Positions 27,351 to 41,700 of a stretch of DNA of 64,000 nucleotides are shown here, piece after piece. The notes beneath the pieces were generated by a model, which saw only the letters and a list, made by a program, of their open reading frames with translations, made no database searches and was not told where the DNA came from. Origin of the DNA: Maylandia zebra (lineage: Eukaryota; Chordata; Actinopteri; Cichliformes; Cichlidae); assembly GCF_041146795.1 (NCBI RefSeq), contig NC_135172.1, positions 11,522,137-11,586,136 on the forward strand, read 5' to 3'. Position 1 is the first letter of the stretch. Every line of letters begins with the position of its first letter. Made by a program: the position numbers and the translations under genes.

Positions 27351-27599
27351 AAATGGAAACAAAATTTTTTACTCAAAATATTTTTATTGAGCAATTGTGG
27401 ATACAGTTAACAAAAAAGAAAAAAAAAAACCAAGGGAAACATAAAAACTGGTTACACTGAATACAAAACAGAACTTCTCACGTTGGAACAAAACGGAAAA
27501 ACGGAGGAGCGATTGATTCCAAGAAAACCTATCTTTGCAAACCACACAGAAATTAGCTGAGCTTAACATTTACATTAACACAGTAAAACCTATAGAGTG

Positions 27600-28760
27600 G
27601 TAGGTCATCAGACCTCTGTGGGATGAGCAATTCTGTTAGTCAAAGGACAGCACCCAACGTTTTGCCCCAGTGATATACTTATCATCCTCACCCACTGTAC
27701 CAAAGAGAGCAAGTAGGGGGTTGAGAGCCAGTTTCAGGTCAGTAGCCTTGTTCAGAGTGTAGAAAACCGCCTCCCAAAAATTTACCAAGTCAGGGCAGGT
27801 CCAAAGCAAAGCATGTGGGTTAGATTGGCATCATCAGACCCGCAGCTGTTACAGCGAGGGATAGAGCCAGGATAAATCTTAGCTGATTTGTATTTAGACA
27901 AGTGGGCCCTATGAACTACTTTGAATTGTGAGTTGTGTGAGTTGAATTGGGAGTGGCGGGTGCAGAGTGACATAGAATTTACCAGAGTGAGGACTGAATC
28001 CCAAACGTCATCTGACATAGATATACCCAACTCCTTCCCCCATGTGGATTTAAGGCCTTCAAAGGGAGCTGAAGTTATCCTGCACAGTTTGCTATAGATG
28101 CGGGAGATTATACCTTTGCCTGATAGTTGCAAACTAAGGAGCTTGTCCAGTAACTTAGTAGCTGGAGCTTCTGGAAAACTGGAGAGGTTGGATTGCAAAA
28201 AATGTTGAGTTGTAAATATCTAAAAAATTGAGTTTTGGGAAGAGTGTATTTTGCTGACAGCTGATCAAATAATGCTAGTCTAGTTGTGTATAAAGATATC
28301 TTTAAAGTAAATAATACCTGCTCTAAACCAGACCCAAAACAAGTTGTCCAAAGCTTAAGGGAATAATAGGTGATTTAATAAGATAGGATTTTGAAGTGAG
28401 AAATTCTTGAGATTGAACTGCATCCTGAACTGAGCCCACACCCGGAGGAAGTGCTGAATGTGAAGTTGTCAATTGACAAAGGTAGAGAAGAACCCAGAAA
28501 GGAGGCAAGAGACATACCCTGAGTTGAGTCAAACTCCATTGCTAGCCAAGTGGTGTGGCCCACAACCTTCCCAGATTTTAACCAGTAGGCCATGGAGCAA
28601 ATATTGGCAGCCCAATAGCAAACGCGGAAGCTAGGGAGTGCCAGGCTCCCTTCAGTCTTAGGTTTCTGTAAATGCATATTAGCTACTTGAGGTCTTTTAC
28701 CCTCCAAACGTAGGAGGAAATTCTAGAATCAAGGGTTGTAAAGAAGGACTTAGGGATAAA
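27600..28760 (-). mobile_element. Decayed L1-like LINE, ORF2 3' part
   Basis: Minus-strand frames encode blocks typical of the C-terminal part of L1-type ORF2 proteins: SLALPSFRVCYWAANICSMA (28707-28375 frame), then FKVVHRAHLSKYKSAKIYPG and CNSCGSDDANLTHMLC (28198-27782 frame), which look like the post-RT region and its Cys/His motif. The frames are broken by shifts and stops, so the copy is inactive. It lies upstream of both CBX6 and PLA2G6. The endonuclease and RT catalytic core are absent. Confidence 0.75.
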
Positions 28761-29094
28761 GACTGGTAAAAATTGAAAAAGGGGAAAAAAATAGGAAGAA
28801 ATGTATTTTAATCGAATTAATTCGACAGACCAGAGTTGTGTGGAAACACAATTTAAATTTAAACAATTAGCTTTTTTATTTCTAAAGCAAACAATTACTT
28901 CACGTGCCTGAAGTCAATTATATAATACTGTTGAAATCCTCACATGTCGTTGATTGGTCGGTCAAAAGTCGTGTCGTTGTTGGTGTGACTTTATTTTTGC
29001 CCCGCCTTTTCTGCCAAGCTCCTTCACGTTCTTAAGCTGTGATTGGTTAAACACACGTCGATCAAATTCTTTTGCAGGGTTGGTTGCAGGGCGG

Positions 29095-29150
29095 CGGTTG
29101 TTGATGTATGTGTCAGAAGTCAGGTAGTCGGCACAGAGAGCAGCTAGCAG
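29095..29150 (+). other. pla2g6: Probable non-coding first exon of PLA2G6
   Basis: CAGCTAGCAG is followed by a strong donor GTAAGC at 29151. The next acceptor is at 29726-29727, seven bases before the start codon exon. Upstream DNA (28990-29090) contains GC-box-like GCCCCGCC. The 5' boundary is a guess. Confidence 0.5.
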
Positions 29151-29733
29151 GTAAGCAGACAGCAGCAGGCTGCGTCTTTACTGCTTAATGCGATTAGCCG
29201 CACTTCACAAGTAGCCCACTAACTGTACTCTGTGTGCTCTAAATGAGTTTGCGATTAAAAAAACCCATGAACGATTAGGGTGTTTCGCTCAGTGTTCGCC
29301 GTCTGCGGCTTTTTAGCCTTGGTAGTTTGTCTGGCTGATTGTAGATAAGCTGAAACTCGTGAATGAGCAGCATAAATGGAGCCACTTATTTATAATTCAA
29401 ACGAGAACTAGCCTCTTTTATACTCAGTGTTCATATCAACAAAGCAGGTGTTGGAGTGTCAGAGGAAGTGGTGAGTGGGCTAACCTTCACTCAGTTCCTA
29501 ATAATAACTGTAATATAGCGCTTATTTATACCCGCAAGCTACTTCACTTGTATTTCCACAAAATAGAAACTATAAGTATTATATGTATGTATCTCTTAGA
29601 TATTGCACATGTCGCTCCTGTTCAGTGGTAACATGCGCTCCTGGGGTGGAATAAATCATTCATTAATGTTGACAGCAATACTACAGGCTGCTGTAGTTTG
29701 TTTCAGCCTCCCCCTTTGTCTTCCCAGGTAACG

Positions 29734-32700
29734 ATGCAGTTCCTAGGGCGGCTGCTGGACACAGTCTCCTCTGTGTCAACCCTCTTCACCAACCCTTACC
29801 GGGTCCGAGAAGTGCCGCTGTCTGACTATGGAGGAGGAGGGAAAGTGAAATTAAAAGAGGAGGGTCGCATAGTTCTGTACAAGTACAGTCAGTCATGGGA
29901 CTGTCTCCTTCTCTGCCCAGAGACACCGAATGTGGCTTTGAGGTCTGTGTTGATCACGTAGATACACTGTTCTGTGTGTTCTGTGTGACTCTGACATGGG
30001 TGTGAAAGTTCAGTGTCAGCTGCAAAAACATTTCTTTTGCACCTTTAGTTGCTTTTATTAGCATAGTTGCTCATTTCATCCTGTGTCATCTTACTGGTTT
30101 ACTGGTTTAGCCTACATCACCATTACTCAAACAGGCAGCTAAGGCTATGCCTTTTATTTTATCAGCTATAAAGCTTTGTAGCAATCATGTGATATGCTAG
30201 TAACTATGACATCATCCATTTTTTTTGCAAAACCCTGTTTTCAGCCTTCACTGTTAGCATTTTGGGAGGCATGTTGTTGGTTTTTGTGCACCAGAGTTGA
30301 CCTTATGTAGACACAAGGAGGGAGTACTAAATTATAAACTAGTACTAGCAATCTTGCTTGGGAAGTTGCATCTGTAAAGTACATGTATATTTGCTATTTA
30401 GTGCTAAGTAACATTTCAAGTAAAATGTTACAACTTCAGTCATAAAAATGAAAGCAGAGAGTATCAGTCGGGATTATCTGGACAATCTGTTACCACTACA
30501 AAAAGCATATAGGTCCTGTCAGGTAATTCCATTACAAATGCCCCTAAAGTATCAAAGAACACAAACAAGCTGAGAGGTCCAGGTTTGTTATTCCTATGAG
30601 CAGAGGTCAGGAGATCTCCTGTGTTGTCACAATTGACAATCAGGGTAGCCTTACCCCTAACTTTAACCCTTAACAAGTCTTCACTTTAACTTGAACAGTT
30701 GTCGTGAAAAGGATTAGTCATAGAAACCAAAGCATTTGATGTACCCAGCTGTAAACATGTTTATTTCTTTCTGCTGTTAAAGTTGTCCATGAGCTTATAA
30801 GGGAGTTGACCTGCTTTTGGAGTTGGCCTCATATTGCCACTCCGGGAGCTGCAGAGTTTGGCAGATCTGCGCTGGCATAACTTTTCAGCTCGGGATGTTG
30901 CTGCTTGGCTACAGATCTGAAAGGCAGGTTTGAAGAAAGATAGAAAGAAGGTCTTAGCATTGGCCTCAGCTGATACCAGACATGTCAAATATTATTAGTT
31001 TACTAGTGCAAACCAGATCCTTGTTGGGAGTAACCAGGAGGGACAGGATTAGAGATGAGTGTATCAGAGAGACAGCTAAGGTTGAGTGGTTTGGAGAGAA
31101 ACTAGAGGTGAGGTTTGAGATGGTTTGAGACACAAGCAAAGGATTGATTGTGGATATGTTGAAAGCAAAAGTAAAATATTATTTATGTATAGTATGTAAA
31201 AAAACATTAAAAGGAACTTTTGGAAGCTAAAGCAGCAAAGAAATAAAAGGAATAAACGTCTTAAACACTAATGCTTGAAGCTTTTTTGAATTGTTTTTCT
31301 TAGCAGAGGAGAAATATTATTATTTATTCTTTATCTACTAGTTCATTGGTACCACATTAGCAGAACTTTTGGTAATCTATCCACATTTCCTCTTCTTGTA
31401 ATCATTGCATTGCCTGCAGGCTGTTTCAGGTGGTGTCAGAGGAAGATGCCATGAACTGGTTCCCACAGTACGCCCTCAAACTTCGACCTTTCTATGAAAC
31501 GCTTCTTCTGAAGTGTGAGTCGACACAGCCAATCGTGGACTGCATCCGTGCTCACCCAGACTGGAGCTCTGCCCACATTGCTGTTGAAACAGGCCTGAGA
31601 GAGTGTCTCAAACATAACTATGTGCAGAGGTAAGATAAGCCAAATTGATATTCTTTTTTGGGTTTCTGTGATTATTTTGTATTTATTGGCCTTTTAGTGA
31701 GTGAAATATCAGACAGCAGTACGTCTCACAGTTGCATCTTCGTGTTTATGGTATTGATTGATGGGTGGATGAATAATGCCGAATGAAGAGAGATGTAACT
31801 CATTAGTCAGGAAGTCTGTGCCAGCTAAATGAATCCAGTGCAACAGATGGTATTGATTATTTAATTGGTTTATAGAAATGTTGCCTCAAAGCACTTATGG
31901 TATTATCGAAGCTTATAGCTCATTAGATACAAGTCATTTATTTTTTCACTCATTTTCTTGTGCATTTTTTAAATTGCTCCCTTATTGGCAAAAGTTTCTG
32001 TCTTATTAATAAAAAATGTGACTTTTGAGTAATTTTGAGGTAAAATTGAAAGCTACTTGATTCAGTTAGTCTATTAGTGGATATTTAGTTCTAACAGTTT
32101 CACAAAAAAAGTCTCTGATTCAGCCTGAAAACCATCCTCTACAAGTAGCGTTGCTGGGAAGTTTAACTTAAAAGACACGATCTGGAGAGTAGGTGTGAAT
32201 GTGAGTGCGAATGGTTGTCAGTGTGCCTGTGTTAGCCCTGTGACAGACTGGCGACCTGTCCAGGGCGTACCCTGCCTCTTGCCCTAAGACAGCTGGGATA
32301 GGCTCCAGCGCCCCCGCGACCCTGAAAAGGATAAGCGGCAGAGAGAATGGACGGACACGGTCTGGATACGAGAATAACATAATAAGGAAATCCGAAGTGA
32401 AATGAGTTGCTGAGGAAAAACAGGAAAAGGCAGTCCTTCCTTGACCAAAGCAATAATAACACAAGTCTGCTTAAAAAACAAAACAACAACCCCCCCTCTC
32501 CCCAGCTCTCATGCTTTACTGATATGACTTGAAAACATATAGCTGAAGAATTTAGGAAATAAAAAGAAGCTTAGGAAAGTTTGTTGACTAAAGCACACAG
32601 AAAGCCTCTGCGGTGCTTCATGGTGCAGAGCTCCCACAACATCAGCTCAAAATCTTTGCATCTCCAGTCAGATCAATGCTCGGGACGCATCAGGCCAGAC

Positions 32701-35700
32701 GCCGCTGCATCTGGCATGTGGGCGAGCTGACGCCACATGTGTGAAGGAGCTTTTGGAAGAAAGCCAAGCTCGCACTGACATCAAAGACCAAAACGGAGAG
32801 ACACCGATCCACTACGCTGCCAAGCAGGATTCTACGGTAATCATCCAGGTGAGCCTCAGCTAAAGCAAGATGGTAGAGTCAGACCTCAGACCCTCTAAAG
32901 TGCACATTAAAATGATTTCTCCCTCTCTCCACTTTTCCTGCTGTTTTCGTTCTCACCTTTCTCTCATCATCCAGGTCCTTTGCTCGCGGTTATGCTCTGG
33001 TGTGGACGAACTCAACAAGAACGGAGAGACGCCGCTCCATGTGGCCTGCCGTACAGGCCGAGTGGAGGCTGTCAAGGCCCTGTTAGGAGGTGGGGCCAAG
33101 TGTGACATCATTGGCGGTACAGGTTACCCCATCCACAGCGCCATGAAATACAGCGAGAAGGGGTGAGTGGGAGGAACAATGAGTTATTTTTGTGTCTATA
33201 GATGAGCAGAATTGGCCGATTGTGCGTCTGTGTTTTACTGCACGATACTAAAGAACACTGAAAATGGGAACAGCTTCTCTGGTTCTCCTTTTTTACCGGT
33301 TCTCTAGAAGTTGTCTGTCTGTCTGTCTGTAATGTGTGACTTCTCTACACTATAATAAAGAATGTAGTACATATTTAATATTCTTGTTTTAATTTCGTGT
33401 TCATCTGTTAGTTGTGTGGAGGAGATCCTCAAAGCAGATCCAAACCAGCTCCAGGCAGAGGACTCTTTGTATGGAGGGACGCCTCTCCACTGGGCTAAAA
33501 CTGCTGAGGTTAGAAACACTACGTCGTGTGCTGTGTAAAAATTCATAATGGTTTGTTTAGTTTTGGCATTACTCTTGCAAACAGTTTAATCCTGAGTAAA
33601 TCTAGCCGCCTGCCAGTGATGGCTGTGCGTCCTCTGGTCTCTCAAATCAGCATATCTGCGAGGGATTAACACGGAGCTAGAGACTTGACTTCATGTTTCT
33701 TTCTGTCTTCATGTCTGGGTGATAGATGTGTCGCATGCTGTTAGAGTGTGGCTGTGAAGTGAACTACCTCAGTAAGACCGGAGAGAGCGCTCTGCACATT
33801 TTGACCAAGAAGGGTCGCTTTGAGGCGGCTATGGTGTTGCTCACCCACGGAGCGAATGCCAACCTGAGAGGCCAGGATGGAAACACAGCTCTGCACTTAG
33901 CCATGAAGGTGTGTATACGATCTGCAAAATGTTCATGAGGAGAAAAGAGAAAGGTTACTTTGCAAGACATTGTGAGATTACGGGAGTTGTAGAACGCAGC
34001 ACCTTTGAAATCAGATTGCAATACTCATAAAGAAAACTGAGGTCATGCTCTGTGTTACAGCCAGCGTGTTCACACTGCAAAATCTCTTTCCAGTCTGTTT
34101 TGATGAGTTCTTATTCAACATCAAATGTTTGTTTGTGGGCACATGGTTAGCACTGCCGCCTCACAGCAAGACGATTCCTGGTTCAAATGTCCTGGCAGGC
34201 TGGTGCTTTGTATCTGGAGCTTACATATTCTCCCTGTGCTTTCCTCCCACAGACCAAAGATGTGCATTGTAGCTTAGTTGGTGATTGTAAATTGGCCATG
34301 TGAGGTTAATAGTGCGTATAGCATAAAGCACTGCATAAATGTATGGTTAGAGAAATGCTGTCTGAATTGCCACAGTGTTTCCATTTTAAAAAATATGTAT
34401 TATTTTAATGTGAGCTGCATAACTGAGGTTTTTCACAATGGGGGTACAAACCCAGCTAAGCTATTGCAACAAGTACTGATTGTTCAAATACAACTGCAAA
34501 AAACCTTCAATGCTGTGTGAAATGTAACTAACTACAAAATGTAATGATTCGCAAATCTGATAATCATATTTTACTCAAAATAGAACAGTGAGACAATTTA
34601 TGTTTTAAATGTTTAAACTGTGAAAATGTGCCAGCTTAAGAAAAACATTTGCTTATTTTGAATTTAATGGCAGCAACACATCTTAAAAACTGTTGCGACA
34701 TCACTGAGTAGCAGCCCCTCTTGTTTTGACAGCAGTACGTAAAACTCAGGAGACCAGTTGCTGGACGTCTAACTGTTGTCTGATTTAGGATTCTAGCTGC
34801 TCAACAGTCCTGCAGACTGCAGGCAGGCCAGCTCAGCGGACTCTTCTCCTACAAAGTCATGCTGTTGTAATAATTGCAGTATGTGGTTTAGTATTGCCTT
34901 GTTGAAGGGAAGCGTATGTTGCTCTAAAACCTGCTAGCACCTTCCAGCATTCGTGGAACCTTTCCAGATGTAATAGTTTCAACAAAAACTTCTGGAAGTC
35001 TTCTTGAGCCCAATCAGTGATTTCCTCTATAAACACATTTTTTCCATATTAGGGAACTTCTGGCCATCTTCACCTCTGAGAAACTCAGAAATTCTGTTTT
35101 TATTTACTTCTTACCCAGCATCCCAATTTGTTTGGAATTGAGGTTGTATTTTTTTGTTTTATCCTTTGTTCCATATCCTTAAAAAAAACCTCTTCTCATT
35201 TGTTGTGACTGCTCAGATGGACCACATAGAGTTGATCAAAGCTCTAATAGTGTTTGGTGCAGATGTGGAGATTCACAATGATTTGGGCGAGACACCTGGA
35301 CTCATCGCTGCACGCACCAGCAAAGGTAATGAGAGAGAGAGAGTGAGATGGGGGGTTAAAGCGAAACATTTAAACATATAAAGAACATAGAAGTCTGAGC
35401 TTGGACTGGTGGTGTTAACAGTGAAATTAGGAGTTAATGTGCCTGACCTAACAACCCTGTTTGATCTCATGTAGTCTGATTTGAAAGCATGTGTCCACTG
35501 TGGATGATATTAGTCTGCATGTTGTGTTGGAGCCGTAATTAAGGGTTTTATAATCTGCCACTTTATCCCATTATGTATTAATATTATATGATATGATAAC
35601 ACTTCCTGTTACAGATATATTGCTTTATCACTATGAAGCAATGAAAAAATATTAGTTATTGCTTATAGTCAGTTAAACTTTGTGATCATGCTTTTTTTTT

Positions 35701-38700
35701 TGCAGTATGCAGTATTGCAGCATCTTGGCCTTACTGCCTTTTAGTGAAATATCCGATTAGATTAGGTTAGATTTTGGTCCACAGAAGCAGAAAATGGAAA
35801 AGAGCATACAAATAAACTCACTAACTCTTAGGCTACGTTCACACTGCAGGTCTTAATGCTCAATTCCGATTTTTTGATCAAATCCGATTTTTTTGTCTGC
35901 TTGTTCACACTACAAATAAAATGCGACAGCAAACGCGCTCTAGTTTCTTTTGCGGCCCGCATGCGCAAAAGAAGACGTCACACACAACGCGCTCTGTTTA
36001 GACCAAACAGTATTGTTTGACTGATGGCCTTTAATATAAAGACTTGTTTCGGACTTTACGTTTTCCAATTTTGCTTTAAGTTATAAAGTTATTTTTTTAT
36101 TTACATATGGCCTAATAATTATCCTTATTGCTGTTTTAGAGAGGAGCGGTGCTTCAAAGGCTAGTTGCAGACAATCTGCAGATTATACAGTACAAATAAA
36201 ATGTTCACGTTTCTCCAACGTTGTCTTCCCAACAGTTTCACTGACATCTACACTGGATGGCCGGGAAGTGTTCGCGATGTCTTCTCCGGCGCTGATAATT
36301 GTTGTCTGTCTTGTGTCAGTGACGTAAAAGACGGATTTAATGCGACATGACCGTTCAAACAGCAGTCGCTTTCTAAAACATCGGATATGTATCGGATTCA
36401 GTACCACATACGAAAGTGACCCAGATCGGATTTGAAAATATCGGACTTGTGCCGTTCACACTGTCATACCATGATCGGATATGGGTCGCACAAGGTCAAA
36501 AAAGTCAGATTTGATGCGGTTTTGCCTGCAGTGTGAACGTAGCCTTAGTCATCCCACAGGAAATAAAAACAGTTTCTAATTTCTTTCTGTTGATATATGC
36601 AGCTGTTTACTGTTATTTTTCTGATCACTTTCTTTTTTGGCAGAAAGCTGGAGACAAAGACAAAGATTTAAAATTTCACTTTGATTTCTTAGAAAAGCTC
36701 AGAGCATGTTACGGCTAAATTGAGCCAGCTAATGGATGTTTGCTTTCAAATACATAGACAGTGCAGGAAACCATTCACAAAGAAGAAATGGGAGTAAACT
36801 AAGTTTGTATTGACTTACTGATTTTGAAAATGCATGATAATTGCTAACAGCTTGCTTATGTTCTTGCTTTCTCTCTTCCTTTCATCTCTCTCCGTCTCTC
36901 ATCTTTGTGGCGTGTGTGCACGTCTAACTTGTTGGCTGCTGCTCTGTGTGTGTGTTTGTGTGTTAACATGAAAGGTCCTAATAGAAAGATACTGCTGGAC
37001 TTGCTGTGTAGTGTAGGAGTACAGCGTTGCCTCCCTCCCTCCCCCGGCAGTCCTCCTCCTCCTCCCATCTCCAAGAAGGTCAAGCCTCAAGGCATAGGTA
37101 ACACCACCACCCCCTCACCCCTGCTCCTCCCTCATGCTTCTCCATTTCCATTTTTCTGTCACTTCAAATATTCGAGTTTGTGTTGTCAGTCAATTTTTTA
37201 CCCTTACTTTTCTTAGCTATAGATCATTCTTTCTGTATTATATATTTAATGATCAAATTTAGGATAATCTTAAATCGCTGTAAACGTAATGTAAGAGCTG
37301 GATTCAAGTGTTCCTTCATATTTAAGTTAAAATAATAATGGATTGGATTTATATAGCGCTTTTCAAGGCACCCAAAGCACTTTACAATGCCACTATTCAG
37401 TCACTCTCACATTCACACACTGGTGGAGGCAAGCTACGGTTGTAGCCACAGCTGCCCTGGGGCAGACTGACAGAAGCGAGGCTGCCATATCGTGCCATCG
37501 GCCCCTCTGGCCAACACCAGTAGGCGGTAGGGTAAAGTGTCTTGCCCAAGGACACAACGACCAGGACAGAGAGCCCGGGGATCGAACCGGCGACCTTCTG
37601 GTTACAGATACGCTTCCCAACCCCCTGAGCCACGGTCGCCCCCCCAGAAAAAGACATTTAACCCTTTAAGCCTGAACCATAAAATAATTGCCAGAAATTT
37701 TTTTAATAGATTGTTTATTGAGCCTTCTGACAAATTAAAAAAATATGTAAATTAGAATAGTTGATTTTTAATTGTATCATATTTGTTACATTGTGCGTTA
37801 TTTGCAATTTTATCCTTAAAAATGTAATGCACAATTTTTTTAGGGGTTCTTTGGGGAGAATAAAAATGACTGTAATGTAAAAATCTCAAAAACTCATAAA
37901 AACCACATGTATATAATATGATAGGGGATCAGTTAAGGGGTTAAATGATACAAACACAGTCTTCAAAGACTACTCTTAAATCTTTTTAAAAGGCAGGTAA
38001 TGAGCTGTGAAAAAATTAGGACCCAGTAGAATTTAAATTTTCTGTAAAAGGTGAGCTGCATGGTGTGATGAGCTCCTCAACACTTCCCAAAAGCAGCAGG
38101 CTGTGGCAGAGTGTGTGTGGTGATGGTTTTTACAGTAGTGACACCACCAGTAAATGCTTCCTCCACAAAATCCTGGTGACCCCGTTTTTTTCTAGTTTAG
38201 TTTAGTTTATGCACAAATGTGATGTCATGTTTTGCTCCTGTACCAACAGCTGTTGTGATTGGCTTTTAGGATTTGAGGACATCTTGTATGTGGGGGCTGC
38301 AGTGGGTGCAATGAGCAGAGGCATATCTGAAATAGACGGCCCCCAAATGGAAACGAGAAAGTGAGTATAACATATCACGCGCCTTTATTGCTACTACTTA
38401 CCCATAATCAAAGCACACACAGAAGGTTGTAGGCAAACACTGAATATATAAGACAGACATGGCCGTTGTGACTTTACCTACAGTTATCATAGTTCTGTAT
38501 AGTTACTGTGCTGTAACAATGACACATATTTACCTACACCACAGTAACTATGTGTCTTTTTTTCAAAGTGGATGTGACGGTAACAGGTGGATGTGATATT
38601 CCTCATACTTCATCCTAAATCATACTCTGCTTTATCTATACTGTCTATTTAACTCTAAGTGGGACCATCATTTATAAAATAATCATATTGTGTTCAGATT

Positions 38701-41700
38701 GAGATACACATGCACACTGACAATGTGACTGTGGCCATAAACTCACCATGAAAGTGTTTCTAAAACCACTTTAATACAAATGTAATATTAATAATTCATA
38801 TTATTGTAAAGTGTATAACTGATACACCCACAGCTCACTTTTAGAAAGAATCCAGGGTCAAAGCACTTCTGCTGTTCTGTGCTGCACAATAATAGGTTTC
38901 ACAGTGTAGTAATGCCATTGTTCAGTATGCATTGAAAGCCTCTGCCCTCCTTGATTTCTTTACCATTTGTGGGCTTTGACCTGCATGCGTTTAAGGCCTT
39001 TCTCTCCAGGTTTACTTTGCTTTGTTTTATTTTGCTGTTCTCTGTGTTGTGATGTTTGGTTTTGCTGGTCACATGACTCTTTTCAGTAAACTCTGTTTCG
39101 AGGATTCTGCTCTGTTCCAGAGGATCTAAAAAGTTGGATATGCAAGTGATTGGCTGGATAAAATTCATCATATTGGTCTTGGCCATCCGACAGGATGGAC
39201 AGTCTGCTGTGTCTTGATGGTGGCGGTATTAAAGGCCTGGTGCTGATCCAGATGCTGATCGCTCTGGAGAAGGAGGCGGGCAGACCCACCAGAGAGCTCT
39301 TCGACTGGGTAGCTGGCACGAGCACGGGAGGCATCCTGGCTCTGGCTATAATCCACGGTGTGTTTGTGTTCTCTTTTCCAGTGCTGGGTTTTCATCACAT
39401 AGCATCAGAACAACAATGACACTTCTTCTATGTGTAGGTAAATCCATGGAGTACCTGCGCTGCCTGTACTTTAGGATGAAGGAGCAGGTGTTCAAAGGAT
39501 CAAGACCCTATGAATCAGCACCGCTAGAGGACTTCCTAAAAACAGAGTTTGGAGAAAACACCAAGATGACTGACATAAAGTTCCCCAGGTAGATATCTGA
39601 ATGTGATAATAGGCAGAAAAATGCCAAAAAAAAGCTAAAATTCAAAAGAATTGCAGACCTCTGCCCAAGCTGCTCGTCATCTGGGCAGCATTTACTTTTA
39701 AGCAAAGAGTAATGTATCTTCTATTAAAACATTGTGTACAAGCAGGCAATAGATAATAGGTATTGATTTGTAAATAACTGAAATAACTTGAGCTTATTAT
39801 ATAATATTATAATGCAGTTTATTTCTAACCAACTAGCAGCTCATTCATCATCGTGTGAAACAAAGGCAGATGTGATACGTAAAAGTGAGGTCAGAGGTCA
39901 AATGTGACATGATATTTAAATGGTAACTATAGTGTGATATTTAGAATCCCCATATAACAGAATCATTTCCTAAGTAATGCCAATATAAACGAAGGCAGCA
40001 GAATTTTAAACACCATTTTAAGAAAATTGACATTTTATGAAAGTTTGAATTTATCTGACCTCGAAGAAGAAGTCAGAGACAGTAACATGATATTTACAAT
40101 CCCCATATACCATTCCCTATATAACTATATGTTGTCAATACTGACAATGGCGGTAATAAACAGTTATAAATAGCTCTAAATAGAATTATTATCACTTTAA
40201 CCTTGAGTTTTACATTGAAGGTGAGGTCAGAGGTCAAATGTGATTAACATGAACCCACTCTACACTCCTACAAAGTTTTATTATAATTCATTCATAACTT
40301 TTCGACCTGTCACGCTTACAGAGAGAATGACAAATTGTTGCGTTCTAAATGTTATGCAGCCATCTGCCACAAGATGGCGCTGCAGCTTTTCCATTGCTAT
40401 AGTTAAGCACCAGAAATTTGTTAATGCAGCCTTAATCTTCCTTTAAGTCTGTCATTGTTCAGACCTCAGTGTTTCTTAGGTTTTATACTAATCAATTAGC
40501 CAAAGATTTTTCCTTATTTACTCGACTAAGAATTTAGTCGCCCCAGTTTCTGCTGGTGCGAACAGTGTCATATAAAAGCTTTAAATATCCCACTCTTTTG
40601 CTGTGATTGGTCAGTTTTTAAAACTTTGAGCTGGTTTTACCCTGATGTGTTAAATTGAGTCACCTAATTTTTTTCCGAGGTTCAGTTCCTGAGAATTAAG
40701 AAAAGGTACTGACTTGCTTAGATATGTGTAGCATGGCTCTCTTAACACTAAAATAATACAGCTGAAGCCAGATTGGTTTTAAAAATATTTTTGTAATTTG
40801 GTTGAAATGCTGCTGTTCAAATTTTCAGGTGTTTAAGGAGAACAGGCAAACATCCTTTCACTTCTTTCTTTCTTTACAGGGTAATGGTGACCAGTGTTCT
40901 GGCAGACAGACATCCAGGCGAGCTTCATATATTCAGGAACTATGACCCTCCATCCGTCTCCAGAGAGGCCCCATACACCACCACTGCCACATTCAAGCCT
41001 CTCACCATCCCACAAGGCACGTCAGATATCACCTGTGTTTGTCAGCTACAGCACCAGCCCTCAAATGTCAAATGTATTAAATGGGATAATGAAGTGCTCT
41101 GAACATACCACTGGATGGCACCAAAGGAATTTTCAGAGCTCATATTTTAATGTGAGGGTTATCTACTTTCACTTCACTGAGGCAAGAAAAGCTGAAAACT
41201 AAGCCTGTGTTTGAACACAACACTGAAACTGAGACTGTGTGTGCTGTTCATGAAGGAGTCGTGTCCTGTGTTGTGTGTGAGTCCCAGCCGTGTTGTTGTT
41301 ACAGGCTGGGAGGATGAAGATGTGTTGATAGTAGGATACACAGAAGAGCCACCCAGAAAGATAAGGAAGGTGACAGATGAAGGTGTGTGTATGCGTACAG
41401 GACCAAGTCCTGGAAAGTCGTGAAAAAGACAGACAGGAAGTGATAATTATGAACTCAGAACAGTGTAATTGCATTTACTATGCATGACTTTCTTACTTAT
41501 ATCCTTGTGTTCATATCAGAACAACTTGTATGGCGAGCTGCTCGCTCCAGCGGCGCTGCTCCCACCTACTTCCGACCAATGGGGCGCTTTCTGGATGGAG
41601 GGCTGCTGGCCAATAACCCGACACTAGATGCCATGACAGAAGTCCATCAGTACAATAAGGCCTTAAAAGCAGAGGTAGGCAACCGGAGCTCTATTCACTT

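Noticed and set aside
36905-37216. 103-codon plus-strand frame
   Set aside because: It is PLA2G6 exon 8 read together with flanking intron sequence; only 36975-37097 fits the gene.
37578-37633. tRNA-like A and B boxes
   Set aside because: They are the head of a tRNA-derived SINE: the acceptor stem does not close and the sequence continues into a SINE body with an (ATT)n end.
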